Below, in pieces: positions 26,649 through 34,017 of a DNA stretch of 64,000 nucleotides. The notes below the pieces were generated by a model, which had not been told where the DNA came from, made no database searches, and saw only the letters and a program-made list of their open reading frames with translations. Position 1 is the first letter of the stretch, and every line of letters starts with the position of its first letter. Made by a program: the position numbers and the translations under genes. The stretch comes from Mesorhizobium loti (GTDB taxonomy: Bacteria > Pseudomonadota > Alphaproteobacteria > Rhizobiales > Rhizobiaceae), in assembly GCF_003148495.1 (NCBI RefSeq), contig NZ_QGGH01000004.1:434001-498000 (forward strand), written 5' to 3'.

Positions 26649-26853
26649 GTCTTATGACATTATTTGGCGGAGAGGCGAGAATGAACCGCTGGGAGAGAGT
26701 AGCAGCTCTCTCGTCAGCGGCGAGGGATGGATCGTCGACGCGCTGGCCGTTTGAGGGGCCGAGCTAAAGTTTGATCACCCTCGTCTTTTTCCGAAGGCCT
26801 GAACGGATACGCGCAATTTAAGCTGCGCATGACAAGCAGAGGCACGGCAAAAG
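26649..26853 (+). ncRNA. Candidate bridge (guide) RNA region of the IS110 element
   Basis: Non-coding left end of the element. It contains a strong hairpin at 26686-26720: outer stem CCGCTG/CAGCGG and inner stem GAGAGAG/CTCTCTC around a 6-nt loop. IS110-family elements are known to express a structured RNA from this side of the transposase that pairs with donor and target DNA. No pairing loops were assigned here, so the call is tentative. Confidence 0.4.
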
Positions 26854-27779
26854 ATGACCGAGATTACCATTGGCGTTGACGTCTCGAAAGAGGCGCTGGA
26901 TGCCTATCGCTTCCCCGATGGCGAGAGCCGCCACTTCGACAACAACGCCAAGGGTCACAAGGCGCTGATGCGCTGGATCGGCTCCGAAGTCACCCGGATC
27001 GTCTACGAGCCCACCGGGGCTTACCATCGCGGGTTTGAGTGCAGGCTTGCCGAGGCCGGACTGGCCCTGGTCAAGGTCAATCCGCGCCAGGCGCGCCGCT
27101 TCGCGGAGGCGACCGGCAAGCTGGCCAAGACCGACCGATGCGATGCTGCGATGCTGGCGCGTATGGGGGCAGTGCTGGCTTTGACGGCGCGGCCGCTTCG
27201 CGGCGCACTGCTCAATGAACTCAAGGATCTACACATGGCCCGTGCGGCTCTGATCAAGGATCGCACCGCAGCCAGGAACAGAGCCAAGACCCTGACCCTT
27301 GCCTTGCTCAAGCGCCAGAACGGCGAGCGGTTGAAGCAGATCCAACGTCACCTCGGCGATCTCGATCAGACGATCCTTGCGCTCATCAAAACCGATCCCG
27401 ACCTTGCCCAGCGCCTCGACATCCTGACCAGCATACCCAGCGTTTCGCACGCGACCGCATGCGCGCTCATCATCGATATGCCCGAACTCGGAGCCCTCCA
27501 GCCGTCAGAGGCCGCAAGCCTTGCCGGCCTCGCTCCGGTCGCTCGTCAATCGGGCACATGGACCGGCCGAGCCTTCATTCGCGGCGGCCGGGCCAATGTT
27601 CGCCAAGCTCTCTACATGCCGGCCCTCGTCGCCATGCGCTTCAACCCGGATCTCAAGGCAAAATACCAGGCGCTAAAGGCGGCAAAAAGGTCGCCATCAC
27701 CGCCTTGATGCGTAAGCTCATCATCCTCGCAAACGCGCTCATCAAGGCACAGCGAAAATGGGCCCCTAAAACACCTTGA
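26854..27779 (+). pseudogene. IS110-family transposase with C-terminal frame change
   Basis: The first frame (26854-27708, 284 aa) has the RuvC-like DEDD domain: IGVDVSKEALDAY, YEPTGAY and KTDRCDAAMLARM, and the Tnp_20 domain with the serine region PVARQSGTWTGRAFIRGGR. At the A5 run 27684-27688 the frame is lost, and the expected ending VAITALMRKLIILANALI continues in the -1 frame to TGA at 27777-27779. Either an indel has damaged the gene or A-AAA-AGG supports a programmed -1 shift. Compared with relatives from memory, two or three residues seem to be missing at the junction, which favours a deletion. Confidence 0.75.
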
Positions 27780-27886
27780 TCAAAACGGATACTTTAGATC
27801 AGGACCGAGCCAAACGCTTACCTTTGAAGGCCGTACCGTCCAATGTCCGGTCGACGGGTTTGGCGACTACGGGAGGAAGCCGGGTT

Positions 27887-28798
27887 TCAAACCTGCCGGA
27901 CGATGGTGCCCACCACATTGACGAGAAGGCGCGCGGCGGTCAGGGCCGACAGGCCGTCAATGTCGGCGGGGGGATAGAACTCGACCAGGTCGACCCCCGC
28001 AATCCTGGCCCGCCTGCCGAGGCCCGCGACCAGGTCGATCACCTGCGTGCAGGTGAGGCCGCCGGGTGTACGCGCCGCTACGCCCGGCATGATGCTTGGA
28101 TCGAGGCTGTCGCAGTCAAGGGTGACTACGACCCGCGCGCCTTCCGGAATATGCCGGAGTGCGGCTTCGACGCCCTGGGCGTGGACCTCGCGGGCGGTCA
28201 CGAAGCGGCTGCCATAGCGCCGTGCCGCTTCGATGTCGGTGATGCCCGCGCTGCCGACGCTGCGCAGGCCGACCTGCACCATGCCGGCGACATGCGGCAT
28301 CTCGCTCGCCCGGCGCATCGGGCTCGAATAGCCGTGGCGTTCGCCATACACCTCGTCGCGCCAGTCGATATGGGCGTCGATCTGCAGGACCCAGACCGGC
28401 CCGTGATCCGTAAAACCGGTGAGGAAGGGAATGGTCATGGAACAGTCGCCGCCGATCAGGATCGGCACAGACGGCAGCGCCAGGATTTCGCGCATCTTCG
28501 CCTCGATCCGAGCCCGGTTGCCGGCATTATCATGCATCGTGGTTGGGACATCGCCGGCGTCGATGCAAGAGACCGGCTTGCCGTCGAACAACGGGCCGCC
28601 GAGATCGAAATCCCAGTGCTCGATGAGCGCGGCATCATCCTGGCTCGCAGCGCGGATGGCGTCGGCGGCCAAGGCATGGCCGCTGCTGTCCTTGCCGGGA
28701 TAGGTGCTGCCGTGACCGGCTCCGAAGATCACCGCACGAGGCACGTGCCCATCGGCGAGGCGGTCCGGAAAGCCGAGAAAGCGAGGCGAGGCGGTCAT
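27887..28798 (-). CDS. Agmatinase-like ureohydrolase
   Basis: 303-aa member of the arginase/agmatinase family, which hydrolyses guanidino compounds to release urea. The manganese motifs DAHIDW and DCDSLDPS are intact. The first motif reads GGDCS, so the usual His ligand of GGDHS is a Cys; activity and substrate are therefore uncertain. ATG 28798. It stands alone on the minus strand between the IS element and the helicase gene. Guanidinobutyrase, proclavaminate-type and arginase-like activities are all possible. Confidence 0.8.
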   Translation of the reverse strand: MTASPRFLGFPDRLADGHVPRAVIFGAGHGSTYPGKDSSGHALAADAIRAASQDDAALIEHWDFDLGGPLFDGKPVSCIDAGDVPTTMHDNAGNRARIEAKMREILALPSVPILIGGDCSMTIPFLTGFTDHGPVWVLQIDAHIDWRDEVYGERHGYSSPMRRASEMPHVAGMVQVGLRSVGSAGITDIEAARRYGSRFVTAREVHAQGVEAALRHIPEGARVVVTLDCDSLDPSIMPGVAARTPGGLTCTQVIDLVAGLGRRARIAGVDLVEFYPPADIDGLSALTAARLLVNVVGTIVRQV

Positions 28799-29087
28799 TT
28801 CTAAAGTTTCGGTTGTTGAGGGCGCAAGACGGGGGTCGTTTGCGGCAGGCAGCAAAATCCTATGCTAGGCCGGTAAGGTCGCAAGACCAATACGAAGTGC
28901 GCCCATTGACGTAAGAAAATCAGAATCTTTCGTCGATTCCGGATGTGTTAGCTTGGCGAAGCCGGTGGAGCGAACACGCGAATGCCTGTCGCCCCAAGTA
29001 GGTACCGGTACGACGGAACAAAGGCCTCGATCACCTTTTGTTCCGATTCTTCTTGGCGATTGCCCGCCGTCGCGCTACCTCTGGCGG

Positions 29088-31607
29088 GTGACAGAACAGC
29101 TGCGCCTTGCCGAACAGAATGCCACCGTGGCCCTGCCCGAACCATTCATCAGATGGTTTGGCGAAAAGGGCTGGTCGCCGCGCGCCCATCAGATTGAACT
29201 TCTGGCGAAAGCCCAGGCCGGACTGTCGGTCCTGCTGATTGCCCCGACCGGCGCTGGCAAGACGCTGGCCGGATTTATGCCGTCGCTGACCGAACTGGCC
29301 AACCGGCCAAGGCGAAAGCCAGGCCAGGCGCATCGCGGCATCCACACGCTCTACATCTCGCCGCTGAAGGCGCTTGCTGTCGATATCGAGCGCAATCTCG
29401 GCAAGCCGGTGGAGGAGATCGGCCTGCCGGTCACCATCGAGACGCGCACCGGCGACACCCCCGCCCACAAGCGCCAGCGCCAGAAGCTGGTGCCGCCCGA
29501 CATCCTGTTGACCACGCCCGAGCAGCTGGCGCTGCTGATCGCGGCGCCCGATGCCAGGCGTTTCTTCGAGGATCTGCGCTATGTCGTGCTCGACGAGTTG
29601 CACTCGCTGGTGACGTCGAAGCGCGGGCATTTGCTGGCGCTCGGTCTGGCGCGGTTGCGCAGCTATGTGCCTAGCCTGCAGACGATAGGCTTGTCGGCCA
29701 CCGTTGCCGAGCCCGACGATTTGCGGCGCTGGCTGGTCGGGCAGAATCCGCCGGGTGCCATGGCCGGCCTGATCACTGTTGCGGGCGGGGCCAAGCCCAA
29801 CATCTCCATCCTCGACTCGGAACAGCATGTGCCGTGGTCCGGCCATTCGGCCCGCTACGCCATCCCCGAAATCTATGAGGCGATCAAGCGGCACCGCACG
29901 ACGATCCTGTTCGTCAATACACGCAGCCAAGCGGAGCTCCTGTTCCAGGAATTGTGGCGGGCAAATGAGGACTCGCTACCGATTGCCTTGCATCACGGCT
30001 CGCTCGATGTCGGTCAGCGTCGACGCGTGGAAAAGGCGATGGGCGAGAATGCGCTGCGCGCCATCGTCGCCACCTCGACGCTCGACCTCGGCATCGACTG
30101 GGGCGATGTCGACCTGGTCGTGCATGTTGGTGCGCCGAAGGGCGCGAGCCGGCTGGCGCAGCGCATCGGCCGCGCCAACCACCGCATGGACGAGCCGTCC
30201 AAGGCGATCCTCATTCCGGCCAATCGCTTCGAGGTGCTGGAATGCCGGGCCGCCCTCGACGCCAATTATCTCGGCGCACAGGACACGCCGCCGCTGATCA
30301 CCGGCGCGCTCGACGTGCTGTCGCAGCATGTGCTGGGCGTCGCCTGCGGTGCGCCCTTCGATGCAGATCTGCTGTTCGAAGAGGTGCGCGGTGCCGCGCC
30401 CTACGCCGGGCTGGCGCGTGAGACCTTCGACCGCGTCGTCGATTTCGTCGCCACCGGCGGCTACGCGCTGAAGAATTACGAGCGCTATGCCCGCATTCGA
30501 AAGACGGTCGACGGGCTGTGGCGGGTCTCGCATCCGCGCATCGCGCAGCAATACCGGCTGAATGTCGGCACCATCGTCGAAATGCCGGAGCTCAACGTCC
30601 GCTATGTCAGGCAGGGCCGTGGCATGGCTGGTCGCGGCGGGCCGGTGCTGGGCAAGATCGAGGAGTATTTCGCCGAGACGCTGCGACCCGGCGACAACTT
30701 CCTGTTCGCCGGCAAGGTGCTGCGCTTCGAGGGCATCCGCGAGAACGAATGTGTCGTCTCCAACGGCGCCGGCGCCAACATCATCGTGCCGTCCTATGCC
30801 GGCGGCAAGTTTCCTTTGTCGACCTATCTGGCCGATCAGGTGCGCGGCATGCTGGCCGACAGCGACCGCTGGCAGGCTCTGCCCGAACAGGTCGCCGACT
30901 GGCTGCGGCTGCAGAAAGAAAGGTCGGTGCTGCCGAAGCGCGGCGACCTTCTGGTCGAGACCTTTCCACGCGGCAACCGCCACTACATGGTCGCCTATCC
31001 CTTCGAGGGCAGGCTGGCGCACCAGACGCTCGGCATGCTGTTGACGCGGCGGTTGGAGCGGGCGAACGCCCGGCCGCTCGGCTTCGTCGCCACCGATTAT
31101 TCGTTGGCTGTGTGGGCTCTCGACGACGTGGCCGCCCTGTTCAAGGCGAAGAAGCCGTCATTGGCCGCCTTGTTCGACGAAGATATGCTGGGCGACGATC
31201 TCGAGGCCTGGCTGAACGACAGCTGGATGCTGAAACGGACGTTTCGCACCTGTGCGGTCATCGCCGGGCTGATCGAGAAACGTTATCCGGGTCAGGAGAA
31301 GAGCGGCCGCCAGGTGACGGTGTCGGCCGACCTCATCTATGACGTGCTGCGTAGCCACGAACCGGATCATATCCTGCTGCAGGCAACACGCACCGATGCG
31401 GCGGCCGGACTGCTCGATGTCAGCAGACTTGCCGAGATGCTCTCGCGTGTGCGTGGTCGAATCATGCATAAGCATCTTGAGCAGATATCGCCGCTGGCGG
31501 TGCCGATCATGCTGGAGATAGGCAAGGAATCGGTCAATGGCGGCGCCAATGAGTCCTTGCTCATGGAAGCCGCCGATCTGGTCGAGGAGGCCATGGGCCA
31601 AAGATGA
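29088..31607 (+). CDS. Ligase-associated DEXH-box helicase (Lhr-like)
   Basis: 839-aa superfamily 2 helicase. Walker A (APTGAGKTLAG) is near residue 50, the DEXH box reads LDELHSL, motif III is LSATVAEP, and motif VI lies in RLAQRIGRANHR. A long Lhr-type C-terminal region follows. In many bacteria it is encoded with an ATP-dependent DNA ligase, an exonuclease and a PdeM-like phosphoesterase. Here only the phosphoesterase is next to it (13 nt downstream). GTG 29088 (VTEQLRLAEQ) gives the usual length; a TTG at 28953 would extend it. Confidence 0.88.
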   Translation: MTEQLRLAEQNATVALPEPFIRWFGEKGWSPRAHQIELLAKAQAGLSVLLIAPTGAGKTLAGFMPSLTELANRPRRKPGQAHRGIHTLYISPLKALAVDIERNLGKPVEEIGLPVTIETRTGDTPAHKRQRQKLVPPDILLTTPEQLALLIAAPDARRFFEDLRYVVLDELHSLVTSKRGHLLALGLARLRSYVPSLQTIGLSATVAEPDDLRRWLVGQNPPGAMAGLITVAGGAKPNISILDSEQHVPWSGHSARYAIPEIYEAIKRHRTTILFVNTRSQAELLFQELWRANEDSLPIALHHGSLDVGQRRRVEKAMGENALRAIVATSTLDLGIDWGDVDLVVHVGAPKGASRLAQRIGRANHRMDEPSKAILIPANRFEVLECRAALDANYLGAQDTPPLITGALDVLSQHVLGVACGAPFDADLLFEEVRGAAPYAGLARETFDRVVDFVATGGYALKNYERYARIRKTVDGLWRVSHPRIAQQYRLNVGTIVEMPELNVRYVRQGRGMAGRGGPVLGKIEEYFAETLRPGDNFLFAGKVLRFEGIRENECVVSNGAGANIIVPSYAGGKFPLSTYLADQVRGMLADSDRWQALPEQVADWLRLQKERSVLPKRGDLLVETFPRGNRHYMVAYPFEGRLAHQTLGMLLTRRLERANARPLGFVATDYSLAVWALDDVAALFKAKKPSLAALFDEDMLGDDLEAWLNDSWMLKRTFRTCAVIAGLIEKRYPGQEKSGRQVTVSADLIYDVLRSHEPDHILLQATRTDAAAGLLDVSRLAEMLSRVRGRIMHKHLEQISPLAVPIMLEIGKESVNGGANESLLMEAADLVEEAMGQR

Positions 31608-31620
31608 GTCCGATTTCCTG

Positions 31621-32337
31621 ATGAATTTTTCGCTGGCGCGCGCATCGCTGATCGCCGAGGCCGACCTTGTCGGCATCGCCGGCGAGCGCGCCGTCTGCGA
31701 CCCGCGCGGCGTGCTCTATTTTCCGGATCTGCGGCTTCTGGCCGTTTCCGACCTGCATCTGGAAAAGGGTTCGTCGCTGGCACGGCGCGGCACGCTGATC
31801 CCACCTTACGACACTGGCGCGACCTTGCTGAGACTGCAGGCGGTGATATCAGACTACCACCCATCCATCGTCATCACCCTGGGCGACAGTTTTCATGATG
31901 GCGGCGGCGCCGAGCGTATGCATGCAAGTTTCCGCGAGCGTCTGGAAGCGCTGATATCAGGACGCGACTGGTTCTGGGTCGCCGGCAATCACGATCCGGA
32001 TGCGCCCGCCGACCTGCCTGGCGAAACGGTGCGCGAACTGGCCATCGGCTCGCTGCTGTTCCGACATGAGCCATCGAAGCAGCGCGTCGAAGGTGAAATA
32101 GCGGGCCATCTGCATCCTTGCGCTCGCATCGTCCAGCGTGGCCGCTCGGTGCGGCGGCGCTGCTTTGCCGGCGACGGCGGTCGCATGATCATGCCGGCCT
32201 TCGGCGCCTATACCGGTTCGCTCAACGTGCTCGACCGCGCCTATGCAGGGCTGTTCCGGCTGGACACTTTGATGGCTTACATGCTCGGCACGGACCGTAT
32301 CTTCGCCATCTCGCGCTCGATGCTCAGGCCCGGCTGA
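31621..32337 (+). CDS. pdeM: Ligase-associated metallophosphoesterase PdeM
   Basis: 238-aa calcineurin-like phosphoesterase with all metal motifs: VSDLHLEKG, GDSFHD, GNHDP and GHLHP. The family (TIGR04123) is linked by gene neighbourhood to the Lhr-like helicase upstream and to DNA ligase-based repair; the true substrate is not settled. ATG 31621, 13 nt after the helicase stop, so probably one operon. It converges with the SoeC-like gene, leaving only 6 nt between stops. Confidence 0.87.
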   Translation: MNFSLARASLIAEADLVGIAGERAVCDPRGVLYFPDLRLLAVSDLHLEKGSSLARRGTLIPPYDTGATLLRLQAVISDYHPSIVITLGDSFHDGGGAERMHASFRERLEALISGRDWFWVAGNHDPDAPADLPGETVRELAIGSLLFRHEPSKQRVEGEIAGHLHPCARIVQRGRSVRRRCFAGDGGRMIMPAFGAYTGSLNVLDRAYAGLFRLDTLMAYMLGTDRIFAISRSMLRPG

Positions 32338-32343
32338 AACGCC

Positions 32344-33279
32344 CTATCTGCCGTAGTAGAGCGTGACAGTGTGCTTGGCTTCGGCGAAGAACAGCCAGCG
32401 TTCGACCAGCACACCGGCGAACTGCACGATCGCGGCAAGCAGTGACAGTGCTGCTGCGAAGGGCCGGGGCAGGGCGACTGTTACGGCGAGCAGCAGGCCG
32501 GGCAGCGCGAAAGTCAGGAGCTGCGTGATCTGGCGCAGTCGCGCGCTGTGCTTGCGCGCGATGCGAAAGCCCATTTCCTTGAGCAGATAGTTTTCCTCGG
32601 TGTGCGGCCATTCCAGCGACCGCACCGTGCCGCCGGCCAAACCCGTCGCAGTGTTGGCGGTGGTCGGGATTTCCAGCCGGTCGTTGTAGCGCCAGGTCGC
32701 CAGCTTCCAGCCCCAACCAAGCAAGGTCAACAATACGGAAGCCACCAGAAGAATTTTCGAGCCGAGAGCAAATCCCTGCAGCAGCGCGTTCAGCAGAAGG
32801 CTGCCGGTCATCGCTGAGAAGACGAGATAGCCGGGCAGAGTGAAACGGCTGTGCCACTGCGCGATCGGTTTCAGCGACGCGTAGATCATGCCGGTCGTAC
32901 AGACGGTCACGGCCGCACCACAGGCCGCGAGCAATCCGGCGATGCCGACCCAGCCATCGGTCTTGCCAAAGAAGACCCAGCCGATGCCGAACAGTCCCGC
33001 CGGAATGAAGGTGAGGACCGAGGCAACGCCTTCGCGCGACAGCCAGGAACTGCGCCACTGCGAGAACGCCCGCCAGGCGCGTTCGGGGCGGCCGAGATGA
33101 CCCGTTGAGGACAACAACCCGGCCGCGATCAGGCCGAGCGCCAGGCCCATGCCGATGAGGCCCAGCCAGAAATCGGGCGGGATGATCTGGAAGCCTCCGA
33201 GCACGCCCAACAGCGCCAGCAGACCGTAGCCGGCGCCGGTGGCGGTGGTGAAGAAGACGACGGAGAAGGCTGGATGCAT
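32344..33279 (-). CDS. soeC: DmsC/SoeC-type membrane anchor subunit
   Basis: 311-aa protein with about eight membrane helices of the DmsC family. It anchors the molybdoenzyme to the inner membrane and passes electrons to or from quinones. It is the third gene of an A-B-C operon; the B subunit stops 3 nt upstream of its ATG at 33279. Its size fits the anchor of cytoplasmic sulfite dehydrogenase SoeABC, but DMSO-reductase-type anchors look alike, so the name rests on the whole operon. Confidence 0.72.
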   Translation of the reverse strand: MHPAFSVVFFTTATGAGYGLLALLGVLGGFQIIPPDFWLGLIGMGLALGLIAAGLLSSTGHLGRPERAWRAFSQWRSSWLSREGVASVLTFIPAGLFGIGWVFFGKTDGWVGIAGLLAACGAAVTVCTTGMIYASLKPIAQWHSRFTLPGYLVFSAMTGSLLLNALLQGFALGSKILLVASVLLTLLGWGWKLATWRYNDRLEIPTTANTATGLAGGTVRSLEWPHTEENYLLKEMGFRIARKHSARLRQITQLLTFALPGLLLAVTVALPRPFAAALSLLAAIVQFAGVLVERWLFFAEAKHTVTLYYGR

Positions 33280-33282
33280 GGG

Positions 33283-34017
33283 CTAGTTCGAAAGCATGCG
33301 GTCGACCCAGCCGAGAAAGCCACCTTCGGCCCGCACCGGTTCGAGTGCGGGTGCTGCCACCGATGCCGCGCGTGTGGTGTGGGCGCGCGGCGGCAGGTAT
33401 TTGTTGGTCGGGCGATAGCCGAGCTCCGGCATCAGGTCGACGCCGCCACGCTCCGCCACCAGTTGCGAGACAGCCGACTGAGGATCGCCGAGATCGCCGA
33501 AATGACGGGCACTGGTCGGGCAAGCGGCGACGCAGGCCGGCACGCGGTCTTCTTCGGCCAGATTGTCATTGTAGATGCGGTCGACGCACAGCGTGCACTT
33601 CTTCATCACCCCGACATCGGTATCGAATTCGCGTGCGCCATAGGGGCAGGCCCAGCTGCACAATTTGCAGCCGATGCACTTGTCCTCGTCGATCAGCACG
33701 ATGCCGTCCGAGGCCCGCTTGTAGGAGGCGCCGGTCGGGCAGACGGTAACGCAAGCCGGCGTCTCGCAATGCAGGCAGGAGCGCGGGAAGTTCACCGTGC
33801 GCCCGCCCATCTCGGTGGTGTGCTCGTAGCTATGCACGCGGTTGAACCAGACGCCGTCGACATGGCCGCCATAGGGGTCGATGTCGGTCAGCGGCGCCAT
33901 GTGGCCGCCCGTGTTCCATTCCTTGCATGCGGTGACACAGGCCTGGCAGCCGACGCATGTGTCGAGATCGATGACGAGGCCGAGCTTCTTGCCGCTTTGA
34001 CTTGGCAGACAGGTCAT
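33283..34017 (-). CDS. soeB: Four-cluster ferredoxin subunit (DmsB/SoeB type)
   Basis: 244-aa iron-sulfur protein with four Cys groups for [4Fe-4S] clusters: CVGCQACVTAC, CLHCETPACVTVCP, CIGCKLCSWACP and CTLCVDR...CVAACP. It carries electrons between the molybdenum subunit and the membrane anchor. It has no signal peptide, in keeping with a cytoplasmic enzyme. Its ATG overlaps the stop of the A subunit (ATGA), so translation is coupled. Confidence 0.82.
   Translation of the reverse strand: MTCLPSQSGKKLGLVIDLDTCVGCQACVTACKEWNTGGHMAPLTDIDPYGGHVDGVWFNRVHSYEHTTEMGGRTVNFPRSCLHCETPACVTVCPTGASYKRASDGIVLIDEDKCIGCKLCSWACPYGAREFDTDVGVMKKCTLCVDRIYNDNLAEEDRVPACVAACPTSARHFGDLGDPQSAVSQLVAERGGVDLMPELGYRPTNKYLPPRAHTTRAASVAAPALEPVRAEGGFLGWVDRMLSN

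Larger units (their letters stand above)
26649..27794 (+). mobile_element. IS110-family insertion sequence (boundaries inferred)
   Basis: About 1,146 bp without clear terminal inverted repeats, as is normal for IS110. The ends were inferred from CTT at 26646-26648 and again at 27792-27794; removing the element rebuilds GCGCTTTAG, the expected end of a palindromic repeat unit. The element has a ~205-nt non-coding left part, one transposase gene and a short right end. Insertion into palindromic repeats is a known habit of this family. Confidence 0.65.

Noticed and set aside
26803..27792. Direct repeat AACGGATAC at both sides of the transposase as IS boundary
   Set aside because: The left copy (26802-26810) lies inside the non-coding left part, and the CTT junction restores a known repeat; the match is probably chance or part of the element ends.
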